A stretch of 52,524 bases of DNA from Saprospirales bacterium (GCA_007695035.1 REEO01000063.1:1-52524); one strand, 5' to 3'. Numbered from the stretch's first letter, positions 25,262 to 33,997 are shown. The notes: generated from the sequence alone by a model not told the origin. Program-made: numbers and translations.

Positions 25262-25726
25262 ATGAAGTTCGACCTGATTTATTTGATACCAGTGCTGTTT
25301 TTTTTGGGAGCCTGCGGATCCCCGGAAACGGAAACGGAAGAGCAGGAGGAGGAAATTTCTATCGAACAAAATTACGAAGAGGATGTCCCCGATCCCGCTC
25401 ATACTGCTAGAAACGCACTCGATTATTATGGTGCCTACGAGGGAATCGTACCCTGCGAGGACTGTGACAACATGCTCATGCGCATAAATCTTTTCGAAGA
25501 CGATACCTACAGACTACGCAGAACTTTCCTAGGAGTCTCTGATGATGTGCACGAAGATACCGGAGATTTTGTTTGGGATGATGCCGGCTTCAAAATCACC
25601 TTTGAAAATATCGATCCCCCAAATCAATTTTTTGTGGCTGAGTACAGTCTCATTTTGCTGGATAAAGATGGGGAGAGGGTTAAAGACGAGAATGGAGAAC
25701 CGTACTATCTTGCCAGAAGGAGGTAA
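25262..25726 (+). CDS. NlpE-like lipoprotein
   Basis: A 154-residue lipoprotein. The signal sequence ends in the lipobox FLGAC with the lipidated Cys18, followed by an acidic linker. The domain carries GAYEGIVPCEDCDNMLMRI, the CxxC signature of the NlpE N-terminal domain, known for copper stress and surface sensing in Gram-negatives. Later strands (YRLRRTFLG, FVWDDAGFKITFENID) fit the small NlpE barrel. Start ATG 25262 is preferred over a TTG six bases upstream. The ending ARRR is unusual but the frame is complete. No Cpx-type kinase is nearby. Confidence 0.8.
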   Translation: MKFDLIYLIPVLFFLGACGSPETETEEQEEEISIEQNYEEDVPDPAHTARNALDYYGAYEGIVPCEDCDNMLMRINLFEDDTYRLRRTFLGVSDDVHEDTGDFVWDDAGFKITFENIDPPNQFFVAEYSLILLDKDGERVKDENGEPYYLARRR

Positions 25727-25925
25727 TTGACTCCGGTTCGGTAGTGAATTCCATTACTTAGATTACTAAAGTTCTGCACGTTGGATGATACGTAAAGTGG
25801 GGTGTAGTGGAAAGTATGCAAAGTTGGAAGTGGAAAGGATCTATGACAGGAATTCAGGGACCTTCGTAGTTAATAGTTTTTGGGAAATTTGATGTGTAGG
25901 ATTTTGGTTTCACGCAGATGATTCA

Positions 25926-25988
25926 ATGGACAGTTGACCCATCCCCCAAAGCTTTGGGGGATGCAGGCTAGTTGACAATGGACAATTT
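25926..25988. repeat. Heptad repeat flanking a perfect palindrome
   Basis: At the centre, 25940-25963, is a 24-bp perfect palindrome containing CCCCCAAAGCTTTGGGGG. It is flanked by atggacagttgac and gttgacaatggac. The same composition in decayed form is at 213-281, and a related hairpin is at 11066-11083. Confidence 0.8.
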
Positions 25989-26177
25989 TTCTTTGGACGA
26001 GAATTTGGTGGTCTTCGTAAGATTGATGAATTTTGGGGTCTTAAGATTAGAAATGCCGGAAATGCCAGTAAAGCTATCTGCGCGCTTTGCGTAGAATCCT
26101 ATGTATCAATAGAATCCCTTTAATTCTCATAATTGACGGAGATTCAATGAATCACTGAATACAGCCTCTTTTACCTC

Positions 26178-26289
26178 TGCGTGAAACCTCATACCCAAAA
26201 GACGGGGCCTGAAATAAGCCGCCAGGGGACCACCGAAACACTAAGCGCCGGACAAAAACTTCAAGTTTTTACAACCCTCAAAAGTTAGA
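26178..26289. repeat. Dispersed repeat, block 1, copy B
   Basis: About 112 bp matching 11318-11428 with scattered substitutions and single-base indels, beginning tgcgtgaaacctcat. It is non-coding. Confidence 0.85.
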
Positions 26290-26370
26290 TATGTGTTTGT
26301 ATGCTTAAGAATTACGGACAAAATGCCATGAGCCATTGGCCAATAACCATCAAACCATCAGCAGACTTAC

Positions 26371-26420
26371 CAATTCACAACTGAAAATAGTCCATCACAG
26401 GGGAACGGAGGTCACCGAGA
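26371..26420. repeat. Dispersed repeat, block 2, copy B
   Basis: 50 bp beginning caattcacaactga, identical to 11491-11540 at 44 of 50 positions. It lies 81 bp after block 1. Confidence 0.85.
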
Positions 26421-26597
26421 TTGCACAGGGTATTTTTGATGTAACAAAAAAAAACAATGTAATGAGCAAGAATGTGCCAGACATAATCCGCAAAAATATA
26501 AGGACCTAAAAATTCGACACACAACTGATCATATAGTACTTACGCATACAAAAAAACTCAAAACTCAAAACTAGCCACACATCAGCCATCAACCAAC

Positions 26598-27911
26598 CTA
26601 CGCTTTCGCAATTTTATTTACTGCCTCGACGAGCCGGTCCATATCGGCCGTACCGTGATAAATATTTGGGCTAATTCGCACGCCGTCCAATCCTCCCCAT
26701 ACGGGAGCTACGTTGTAGATCTTATGTTGGTCAAAAAGGATGTGGCCCACTACTTCGGATGGAATGTCCTCGATGGAAAACATGCCAAGGGCACAGCTGT
26801 ATTGCGGTTTCAAAGAGGTTTTGATTTGCACTTTTTTGATCTCAGTGAGTCGTTCCAGGGCGTAGTTTTTGAGGTAGTGCAGTCGCTGTCGTTTGTTTTC
26901 CTCCCCGATGAGGTTAAAAAGGTCGATGGCGGTGTGAAGTGCGAGGTCTTTGGGGGTGTTGTGGATGCCAAAATTCTCGTACTTGCGGATATTGTCTGAC
27001 TTGGGATCCGAGGCGCCAAAAAGTGGTTTGGTTCTGCTGATCCAGTCTTTTCTCACACTGAGGACACCCGTACCCACAGGCCCTGATATCCATTTGTGCA
27101 GGCTGGCTCCCCAATAGGTGTATTTCGCCTTTTCAAGGTTGACAGGAAGCTGGCCGGGAATGTGTGCTCCATCTACCAGCAGTGCTATATCATCATTGTC
27201 AATTTTGTCCCTGAGTTTTTCTGCCGGTACGATTTGTCCGTTCCAATTGAACATCTCCATGACCTGAATGACCCGGGTTTTTTCAGTAATGGCCTCGAGG
27301 TAGGGTTGGATCAATTCGCCGTCGTCTTCAGAGGGCAAAGGCACATCCACCCATTTCAATTTGACCCCATCGTATATTTCCCGCTGTTTCCAGGCATAAA
27401 CCAAAGTCGGATAATCCTGCTTGCTGAGAATGACCTCATCCCCTGCAGAAAGTGGAATTCCGAAAATGGCGGTTTCCATGGCTGAGGAGGTGTTGCGTTG
27501 GATGGAAACCTCCTCGGGGTTTGTGCGCAAGAGTGCAGCGAGTTTTTCTCTCAGCTTTTCTCTGTGTGTATTAAAACCCTCAAAAAACCAGTATCCCGGA
27601 AGTTCATTACACAGGCGGGTATATGCTTCTTGCGCTCGTATAACCGGAATGGGCATGGTGTTGATGCTGCCGTGATTGAGATTTAAAAAGGGTCCCTCGG
27701 GCTCGTATATGGACCGGGCGATCAAACTCCAGAATTCCTCGTCCCGGGAGAGTTGGGCCGGATCGGTTTCGGGCGCTACATTGCAAACCTGCTCCAATCT
27801 CCGCCAGGTGTCGGAGTCCTTTATGTTTTCTTCGATGGCAAGCACCCTGGATTCAATGCTGTCACCGGGCAGTTTGCTCAAATTGCGAGAATATATTTTA
27901 GAGATTTCCAC
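26598..27911 (-). CDS. Class V aminotransferase (isopenicillin N epimerase-like)
   Basis: A PLP-dependent, fold-type I enzyme of 437 residues. LNHGSINTMPIPV (about 78-90) is the class V N-terminal signature. DGAH (247-250) binds the PLP ring, and SLHKWISGPVGTGVL carries the Schiff-base Lys273. Family members include isopenicillin N epimerases and cysteine desulfurase-like enzymes. The substrate cannot be inferred, and no SufE-like or antibiotic genes are nearby. The frame starts with GTG at 27911, and a TTG at 27881 is an alternative. No Tat or Sec signal is seen. It is divergent from aacS. Confidence 0.85.
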   Translation of the reverse strand: MEISKIYSRNLSKLPGDSIESRVLAIEENIKDSDTWRRLEQVCNVAPETDPAQLSRDEEFWSLIARSIYEPEGPFLNLNHGSINTMPIPVIRAQEAYTRLCNELPGYWFFEGFNTHREKLREKLAALLRTNPEEVSIQRNTSSAMETAIFGIPLSAGDEVILSKQDYPTLVYAWKQREIYDGVKLKWVDVPLPSEDDGELIQPYLEAITEKTRVIQVMEMFNWNGQIVPAEKLRDKIDNDDIALLVDGAHIPGQLPVNLEKAKYTYWGASLHKWISGPVGTGVLSVRKDWISRTKPLFGASDPKSDNIRKYENFGIHNTPKDLALHTAIDLFNLIGEENKRQRLHYLKNYALERLTEIKKVQIKTSLKPQYSCALGMFSIEDIPSEVVGHILFDQHKIYNVAPVWGGLDGVRISPNIYHGTADMDRLVEAVNKIAKA

Positions 27912-28111
27912 AGCTGCAAATATCCTAAAATATTGTGATTTTTTATCAATTATAGACCACTTGTGTAATGACTTTGTACGGGTCGGGGAGGTTTTCTGTT
28001 GGTTGTAGAAAAGCAGATGCAGCTTTTAAATCAATCCCGGTATTTGAAAGCCTGCTGTTGTTGCTATCCTTTGAAAATTGATTATCTTAGCCATTCAGAA
28101 AAAATGCTGGC

Positions 28112-30085
28112 ATGAAAAAACAGGGTGAACCGGTTTGGAGACCATCGGAAAAATTGCTCAATGAATGCAATCTTACGAAATATGCCTCCTGGTTGAAGGA
28201 AAAAGAATTTTTGAAAAAGGAAATTTCTGATTATGAGGAATTGTGGCAGTGGTCGGTGGACCATCCCGCTGCATTTTGGAAGAGCATCGCGGTTTACTTT
28301 GAGGTGGTGGACGATTTTGAGGAGAAAAAGGTGATGTCGGGAATAGAAATGCCAGGCTGTCACTGGTTTGAAGGGCTGCAAGTGAATTATGGCGGGGAGC
28401 TTTTCAAAAGGGGGAAGTCGGATCATCCGGCGGTTATCTCCATGAGTGAGAAAAGGCCTCTTCGCGAGACGAGCTGGAGGGAGCTGGGAGGACAGGTGGC
28501 CGGCCTGCGGAAGTTTTTACTGGAATCCGGTGTGGAGCGTGGCGACCGGGTAGCGGCCTATATGGCCAATATTGAAGAAGCCACGGCCTCCTTTTTGGCC
28601 TGCGCATCCTTAGGCGCCATTTGGTCGAGTTGCTCACCTGATTTTGGGGTCGAAAGCGTGTTGGAGCGCTTTCAGCAAATCGAACCTAAAGTACTGATCG
28701 CCACTGACGGTTATTCCTACAATGGCAAGGACCACGACAGGCTTGAAAGGGTGGCCCAAATTGCTTCGGGGTTGCCCGATTTAGAAAAAGTGATACTGGT
28801 CCCCTTTTACAATGGAGAAAAGCGTGATCACCAAATTGACAATGCAGTTTGGTGGAATGATATTCCCGTTCTGGACGAGGAGCCCCAATTTGACCCCTTA
28901 CCCTTTGACCATCCTGTGTGGGTGCTTTACTCTTCAGGCACAACGGGAGCCCCCAAAGCAATCACACACTCCCACGGCGGGGTGTTGATGGAGCATCTGA
29001 AGTACATTCACCTTCAAAATGATGTGCGGAAAGGGGAGCACTTTTTCTGGTTTTCCACCACAGGTTGGATGATGTGGAATTTCGTTCAGGCTGCCTTTCT
29101 GGGTGGCGCTACCATAGTGCTTTACGATGGGAGTCCCGGATTCCCGGACCTAAATGCGATGTGGAAATTTATTCAGGATGCCCGAATAAATCACTTCGGC
29201 ACCAGTGCTCCGTTTTTGGTCGCCAGCATGAAAAATGAACTCCACCCCGCCCGGGAATTTGAGTTGAGTCATTTGCGAAGTATCGGTTCCACGGGCTCTC
29301 CACTTCCCCCGGAGGCGTTTGAATGGGTGTATCAAAAGGTGAAAAAGGATGTGTGGTTGTGCTCAATGAGCGGTGGAACGGATGTGTGTACTGCATTTGT
29401 CGGCAGTACGCCCTGGAAGGGCGTGCATATCGGTGACATCCAATCCAGGGCACTGGGTTGTAGCCTTCACGCTTACAGTGAAAGTGGCCGTGCAGTTACA
29501 AACGAGGTGGGTGAAATGGTCATTACCAAACCGATGCCTTCCATGCCGGTTTTTTTCTGGAACGACCGGGAAGATAAACGGTACAAAGCGAGCTATTTTG
29601 AGCACTTCACCGGTATCTGGAGGCACGGAGACTGGGTGCTGGTCAGGGATAGTGGCTCTCTGGTCATTCTCGGCAGATCTGATGCGACGCTGAATCGCCA
29701 GGGGGTTCGGATTGGCACGGCGGAGATATATCGGGCCATTGACAAAATCCGTCAAGTAAAGGACAGCCTGATCGTCAATATCGAAATGCCCAATGGAGAC
29801 CACTATATGCCTCTTTTTGTGGTGATGAATGATGGGGAGAAACTAACCGAAGAACTTATAGGACGGATTAAAAAAACGCTGCGGTTGGTTTACAGTCCCC
29901 GCCATGTGCCCGACGAAATTTTGGAATGCCCGGATTTGCCTTACACCATCAGTGGTAAAAAGATGGAGGCCCCGGTGAAGCGCATATTGAGGGGGGAGCC
30001 GGCTGAAAAAGCGGTCAATTTTGGTGCAATGAGAAACCCGGATTCCATTGACTTTTTTGTAGAATTTGCGAAAAAGACGTGCTAA
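28112..30085 (+). CDS. aacS: Acetoacetyl-CoA synthetase
   Basis: Activates acetoacetate to acetoacetyl-CoA with ATP, used in ketone-body, leucine or poly-hydroxybutyrate metabolism. The 657-residue length fits AacS. The N-terminal ACAS-type domain holds WSVDHPAAFWKSI. The AMP-binding motif YSSGTTGAPKAITHSHGG is near residue 270, and GTDVCTAFVG and WRHGDWV follow. The C-terminal ISGKKMEAPVKRIL holds the catalytic Lys. Acetyl-CoA synthetase is the main alternative, but the ending and the HWFEGLQVNYGGELFKR region favour AacS. A hairpin follows the gene. Confidence 0.93.
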   Translation: MKKQGEPVWRPSEKLLNECNLTKYASWLKEKEFLKKEISDYEELWQWSVDHPAAFWKSIAVYFEVVDDFEEKKVMSGIEMPGCHWFEGLQVNYGGELFKRGKSDHPAVISMSEKRPLRETSWRELGGQVAGLRKFLLESGVERGDRVAAYMANIEEATASFLACASLGAIWSSCSPDFGVESVLERFQQIEPKVLIATDGYSYNGKDHDRLERVAQIASGLPDLEKVILVPFYNGEKRDHQIDNAVWWNDIPVLDEEPQFDPLPFDHPVWVLYSSGTTGAPKAITHSHGGVLMEHLKYIHLQNDVRKGEHFFWFSTTGWMMWNFVQAAFLGGATIVLYDGSPGFPDLNAMWKFIQDARINHFGTSAPFLVASMKNELHPAREFELSHLRSIGSTGSPLPPEAFEWVYQKVKKDVWLCSMSGGTDVCTAFVGSTPWKGVHIGDIQSRALGCSLHAYSESGRAVTNEVGEMVITKPMPSMPVFFWNDREDKRYKASYFEHFTGIWRHGDWVLVRDSGSLVILGRSDATLNRQGVRIGTAEIYRAIDKIRQVKDSLIVNIEMPNGDHYMPLFVVMNDGEKLTEELIGRIKKTLRLVYSPRHVPDEILECPDLPYTISGKKMEAPVKRILRGEPAEKAVNFGAMRNPDSIDFFVEFAKKTC

Positions 30086-30093
30086 TCCATTGA

Positions 30094-30127
30094 CCCGGAC
30101 AATGTTTAAACAATTCTCCTGTCCGGG
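30094..30127 (+). terminator. Possible terminator after aacS
   Basis: CCCGGACA (30094-30101) pairs with TGTCCGGG (30120-30127), an 8-bp stem with an 18-nt loop, 9 bp after the aacS stop. The T-run is poor (ctcttct), so termination would be weak or Rho-dependent. Confidence 0.45.
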
Positions 30128-30204
30128 CTCTTCTACAGAATAACAGGCAATTTACAGATAAGCCGGATGCAAACAATAGGTGAATTTTTAGAAAAAACGA
30201 TCAA

Positions 30205-31059
30205 ATGAAACTGAGTAAAATAGAGAGTGGATGGTTTAAACTTGACGGGGGAGCAATGTTTGGCGTGGTTCCCAAAACGCTTTGGAACAGGGTGAATCCA
30301 GCGGATGACAACAACATGTGCACCTGGACCATGCGCTGTCTATTGATAGAGACCGGTGAGAGGAAAATCCTCGTGGATACCGGAATGGGCAACAAACAGG
30401 GAGAGAAGTTCAGGTCCCACTTTGAACCGCACGGTCCCCATTCGCTGGATGGCTCGCTCACCGAAAAGAATCTAAAACCGGAGGAAATAACAGATGTATT
30501 TCTGACCCACCTTCACTTTGATCATGTGGGAGGGGCTGTAGAGCGCAACGGGGATGGTGATTTGGTGCCCACCTTTCCCAATGCCACTTACTGGTCAAAC
30601 AAGGATCACTACGACTGGGCTTATAACCCAAACGAGCGTGAGCGGGCTTCCTTCCTCAAGGAGAATTTTGTCCCTCTGATGGAGCATTCCCAACTCGAGT
30701 TTTTGGATTTGGACAAAGGGGATAAGTGGATAGATGGACTGGGTGTACACCGGGTGCACGGTCATACAGAGGCCATGATGTTGCTTGAAATCGATCACCC
30801 TGCGCGCAAGTGTTACTACTGTGCGGATTTAATGCCCTCGGCTGCCCACATCAAAATGCCCTGGGTTTTGAGCTACGATATCCGCCCACTCAACACACTG
30901 AAGGAAAAAGACTACTTACTTAATAAAGCCATCGATGAGGATGCCATCCTGATTTTTGAACACGATCACCAGGTAGAGTGCTGCAATTTGACAAGGGATA
31001 AGCGGGGGCGGATTGTGATGGACAAAGCGCTAAGTATCAATTCCGTATTTGGAGAATGA
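30205..31059 (+). CDS. MBL-fold metallo-hydrolase
   Basis: A 284-residue metallo-beta-lactamase-fold hydrolase. The zinc motif THLHFDH (His102, His104, Asp106, His107) is complete. Further ligands are in RVHGHTEAM, CADLMP and FEHDH. The N-terminal strand MRCLLIETGERKILVDTGMGNKQ is typical of the lactonase-like/quorum-quenching subgroup, but the substrate is not established. It follows aacS by 119 bp with a hairpin between. It is convergent with uppS, 17 bp away. Confidence 0.88.
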   Translation: MKLSKIESGWFKLDGGAMFGVVPKTLWNRVNPADDNNMCTWTMRCLLIETGERKILVDTGMGNKQGEKFRSHFEPHGPHSLDGSLTEKNLKPEEITDVFLTHLHFDHVGGAVERNGDGDLVPTFPNATYWSNKDHYDWAYNPNERERASFLKENFVPLMEHSQLEFLDLDKGDKWIDGLGVHRVHGHTEAMMLLEIDHPARKCYYCADLMPSAAHIKMPWVLSYDIRPLNTLKEKDYLLNKAIDEDAILIFEHDHQVECCNLTRDKRGRIVMDKALSINSVFGE

Positions 31060-31076
31060 TATTGTGAATTGACGGT

Positions 31077-31829
31077 CTAGCCGCTAAGGGTCTTGAGCTG
31101 TTCTCCGGTTCGACCGAATCGTCGCTCTCTGTTTTGAAACTCGACAATGGCTTTGAAGAAGTCCTCTTTTCTGAACTCCGGCCAGTATTTAGTACAGAAA
31201 TTGAGTTCAGCATAGGCGAGTTCCCAGAGCAAAAAGTTACTGATTCGTTTTTCGCCGGAGGTTCTTATCATCAATTCTACATCAGGGAAATCAGCGGTAC
31301 TCAAAAATGATCGAAAGGTATTTTCATTGATGTCAGAGGGATCCAGTGTTCCTTTTTTAGCATGTTCAGCGACTTTTGCAGCTGCCTGAGTGAGATCCCA
31401 TTTAGCGCTGTAATTCAGAGCTAGAATGACATTCAGCCCGTTGTTCTCTGTCGTGGCTTTTTTTGCTTCTGCCAGAGCCTTACGTGATTTGGCTGGGAGT
31501 TTAGAGATGTCGCCTATGGAGAGCAGTTTGACATTTTGTTCCACCAGGGATTTGATCTCTTTGCGGATTGTTTGGACTAGCAGGGTCATTAGGGCATTAA
31601 CTTCATAAGCAGGTCGCTTCCAGTTTTCAGTGCTGAAAGCATAGAGGGTGAGGTATTCAACCCCTATTTCACCGGCACCTTCGACCACTTCTCGCACAGA
31701 TTGAACGCCATTTTGGTGTCCGAAGACCCTGGGCTTGCCCATCAGGATTGCCCATCTGCCGTTACCGTCCATGATGACAGCCACATGGCGTGGTACTTTG
31801 TCTTTCTGTATTTGGTCCTTTGCACTCAT
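31077..31829 (-). CDS. uppS: Isoprenyl transferase (undecaprenyl diphosphate synthase)
   Basis: Condenses farnesyl diphosphate with isopentenyl diphosphates to make the C55 carrier for peptidoglycan and glycans. The 250-residue protein has VAVIMDGNGRWAILMGKPR with the catalytic Asp, the GHQNGVQSVREVV helix, LYAFSTENWKRP and IRTSGEKRISNFLLWELAYAEL. In many Bacteroidota uppS is followed by bamA and skp/ompH. Here it ends against the MBL gene, so that arrangement is broken. The 413-bp gap upstream holds only the tonB terminator. Confidence 0.95.
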   Translation of the reverse strand: MSAKDQIQKDKVPRHVAVIMDGNGRWAILMGKPRVFGHQNGVQSVREVVEGAGEIGVEYLTLYAFSTENWKRPAYEVNALMTLLVQTIRKEIKSLVEQNVKLLSIGDISKLPAKSRKALAEAKKATTENNGLNVILALNYSAKWDLTQAAAKVAEHAKKGTLDPSDINENTFRSFLSTADFPDVELMIRTSGEKRISNFLLWELAYAELNFCTKYWPEFRKEDFFKAIVEFQNRERRFGRTGEQLKTLSG

Positions 31830-32159
31830 CCTTTCTTCTTACTGAACCGGGAGGCTACATTTTTTCCCGGCATAATGTTCGCATTTGTTCCTGGTTAAAA
31901 AAGCTTTTAGATTCGATAAATCAACGGTTGCGAACAAAGCGGTATTATAAATCATTCAAAACCGGCTCTGTGTATTCCCGGATTAATACATTTGCCCCAC
32001 AAGACCAGGGTCTTTTTGAGCTGGGTTTCAATGACGTTTGCCGATTCAACAATGAATATGGTTCAAAAGTAAGGATTATTTTTCACAGAGGGGTAAAGAG
32101 TATTTAATAATAATCCAATTTGGCATTCAAATGCCGGGTAGGCAGTGCCGGGATAGGAT
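31830..32159. other. Intergenic stretch without recognised feature
   Basis: 330 bp between uppS and the tonB terminator. It must contain the uppS promoter on the minus strand, but I see no clean TAnnTTTG with a paired -33. Short open frames here have no recognisable family features. Confidence 0.5.
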
Positions 32160-32191
32160 AAAAAAAGGAGGGCATCAAAATGATACCCTCC
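32160..32191 (-). terminator. Intrinsic terminator of gcvH-VanZ-tonB operon
   Basis: On the minus strand GGAGGGTATC pairs with GATGCCCTCC (10 bp, one G-U) around a 5-nt loop and is followed by seven T. It lies 51 bp past the tonB stop. This is the clearest intrinsic terminator in the window. Confidence 0.88.
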
Positions 32192-32242
32192 CATTAGCTT
32201 TTAAGTATTTTATTAGACTTTTGGCCTTATAGTTTATGTTCG

Positions 32243-33142
32243 CTATTGCAGCGTAAATCTCACAGGTAAGTTAAATTGTACGCTGACGGCGCGTCCTCTT
32301 TGTCTTCCCGGCGTCCAGTTTTGATCCATGTCGTTCATCATTTCCACCACTCTAAGGGCTTCACGGCCACAACCACCGCCAATATCTCGAACGATCTTGG
32401 GATCCTGAATAACTCCGTCGCTATCTACCACAAATGAGATTACCACGGTGCCTTCAATGCCATTTTCTCTTGCGACCGCAGGATAGCGGATGTTTCTATA
32501 AATAAACTCCAGCATTTTTTGATCCGCACAGGCTTGTTTTTCCTCGTTACCACCGTCGATGTCTTCACAGCCGGGGAATCTGGGCATTTGTTCAACCACC
32601 TGGAATATTTCCTCTACTTCCGGCTCTTCCGGAGGCGGAGGTGGGGGTGGGGGGCCTTCTTCTTCGGGCTCAGGCTCTATGAAGGTGTCCTCATCCACGG
32701 ACATATCGAGGAATTCCGGAGGATCTTCATCTATCAAGTCTTCTTCCGGCACCTCTTCAATTACCGGAGGAGGAGGAGGAGGAGGAGGGGGGGGTGGTTC
32801 AGCCGTTGTGGGAGGTTCGATCTCTATTTCGTCATCAAAATCCAGCGCATCCTCCGGGATAATAACGGGAGGTTCGTACTGGGTCCAATTGAGGGTAAAG
32901 ATCACCAGAACCAGCGACAAGACAAGGCCTAAACGCAACATGAGGCCCGATTTTTCAAAGATATTCAGCGAGGGGTACTTATTTCTTGCACTAATCTTTT
33001 CTGTTTCATGAGGTTGAACTTCTCCACTGATCAACTTTTCCGATCTTTTTTTCATCCAAAACCTATACAGAAACACAAGGGCTGAAATCAGGACGAGGAC
33101 GCCGATTAATGACCAAACCAATGCGGTGGTACTGAGTTCCAT
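32243..33142 (-). CDS. Energy transducer TonB with two membrane segments
   Basis: Transmits proton-motive force from ExbBD to outer-membrane receptors. The C-terminal TonB domain (about 210-299) shows IRYPAVARENGIEGTVVISF, VDSDGVIQDPKIVRDIG and VQFNLPVRFTLQ. The periplasmic linker has proline runs of 11 and 8 residues with Glu-rich spacers. The usual TonB membrane anchor is at about 67-84, preceded by KISARNKYPSLNIFEKSG, where many homologues begin. Here about 50 residues precede it with an additional hydrophobic segment (about 9-28) and a basic loop, so the protein probably crosses the membrane twice. It starts 2 bp after the VanZ gene in an operon with gcvH. Proline runs of this length would be expected to need EF-P. 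Confidence 0.9.
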   Translation of the reverse strand: MELSTTALVWSLIGVLVLISALVFLYRFWMKKRSEKLISGEVQPHETEKISARNKYPSLNIFEKSGLMLRLGLVLSLVLVIFTLNWTQYEPPVIIPEDALDFDDEIEIEPPTTAEPPPPPPPPPPPVIEEVPEEDLIDEDPPEFLDMSVDEDTFIEPEPEEEGPPPPPPPPEEPEVEEIFQVVEQMPRFPGCEDIDGGNEEKQACADQKMLEFIYRNIRYPAVARENGIEGTVVISFVVDSDGVIQDPKIVRDIGGGCGREALRVVEMMNDMDQNWTPGRQRGRAVSVQFNLPVRFTLQ

Positions 33143-33144
33143 AA

Positions 33145-33558
33145 TTAATTTTTTTTGTCTGCAAGATAGAATAATGCAATTCCTGCAATCGCTCCTGCAA
33201 TGTTAAACAATATATCCCAACTTTCATAATTCCGGCCGGGAATCGCGAATTCCTGAACGAACTCGAGTATAGTCCCGTAAACCATACAAGCAAGGACTCC
33301 AACGATCTGCTGCTTCTTGTGTTGACTCTCTACCTGTTTTTTATGCCTTCGACTTTGCAGGTACTTTCCCAGCAAAAAGGTCATAATTCCGTAGAACAGA
33401 AAGTGAACCGCCTTATCAATATGCGGAATTTCTACCGGAACACCATCGATTGATCTGCCCGGTAAGAGAGAAAGCACAGCGACCAAAACAACCCATATCC
33501 AAAACAACCAGCCGTACTTTTTTTCCAGCTTCAATATAAAAGACCTTTGTTCTTGCAA
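33145..33558 (-). CDS. VanZ family membrane protein
   Basis: A 137-residue inner-membrane protein with three to four hydrophobic segments: FWIWVVLVAVLSLLPG near the N-terminus, FLFYGIMTFLLGKY, IVGVLACMVYGTILEFVQEF and a final GAIAGIALFYL. IPHIDKAVHFLFYG and LEFVQEF are hallmarks of the VanZ family. VanZ confers low-level teicoplanin resistance in enterococci, but the role in Bacteroidota is unknown. The start appears to be TTG at 33558, because a TAA stop lies directly upstream in frame. It is the middle gene of gcvH-VanZ-tonB. Confidence 0.85.
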   Translation of the reverse strand: MQEQRSFILKLEKKYGWLFWIWVVLVAVLSLLPGRSIDGVPVEIPHIDKAVHFLFYGIMTFLLGKYLQSRRHKKQVESQHKKQQIVGVLACMVYGTILEFVQEFAIPGRNYESWDILFNIAGAIAGIALFYLADKKN

Positions 33559-33607
33559 TTATGAGATTCAGCCGGGGCGTTTTTTGGTGTAAGTGGCCCC
33601 TTAATTT

Positions 33608-33997
33608 TTACGAAACCAATTCTTCGTAGGCTTCAGCTGAGAGTAAATCGTCCAATTCGGATTCGTCGGAGATCTTAATTTTAGCAATCCAGCCATTTCC
33701 GTAGGGGTCTTCGTTTATGAGTGCGGGATTGTCTCCATCTTCCTCTGTAATCTCCGGATTGACTTCCAGCACTTCACCACTTACAGGAGTGTACATGTCA
33801 GAGGTGGTCTTAACGGCCTCGATAATTCCGAGTACGTCTCCTTTTTCGAGTTCGTCGCCCACGGTATCGACTTCCACATAAACAATATCTCCGAGTTCGC
33901 CCTGAGCAAAATCGGTGATACCTATGGTTGCCGTATCACCGGATACTTTAACCCACTCGTGTTCCTCGGTGTACTTTAAATCCTTTGGTATATTCAT
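33608..33997 (-). CDS. gcvH: Glycine cleavage system H protein
   Basis: The lipoyl-carrying shuttle protein of the glycine cleavage complex, moving the aminomethyl group between P, T and L proteins. The 129-residue length is normal. The lipoylated Lys is in IIEAVKTTSDMYTPVSGEV, and YTEEHEWVKV and GITDFAQGELGDIVYVE are conserved. It is the first gene of the gcvH-VanZ-tonB operon and has a strong promoter. The P protein is encoded 10 kb away at 44623-47499. gcvT is not in the window. Confidence 0.97.
   Translation of the reverse strand: MNIPKDLKYTEEHEWVKVSGDTATIGITDFAQGELGDIVYVEVDTVGDELEKGDVLGIIEAVKTTSDMYTPVSGEVLEVNPEITEEDGDNPALINEDPYGNGWIAKIKISDESELDDLLSAEAYEELVS

Larger units (their letters stand above)
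25727..26597. other. 0.9-kb gene-poor repeat island
   Basis: No protein gene is visible. The stretch holds the heptad/palindrome element (25926-25988), copy B of the two-block dispersed repeat (26178-26289 and 26371-26420), and degenerate agattcaatgaatc words. It resembles the island at 10653-12629 without the hairpin array. Confidence 0.75.

Noticed and set aside
31790-32107. 105-residue plus-strand open frame across the uppS upstream region
   Set aside because: Its first part is antisense to the uppS start, and the remainder shows no family features or promoter.
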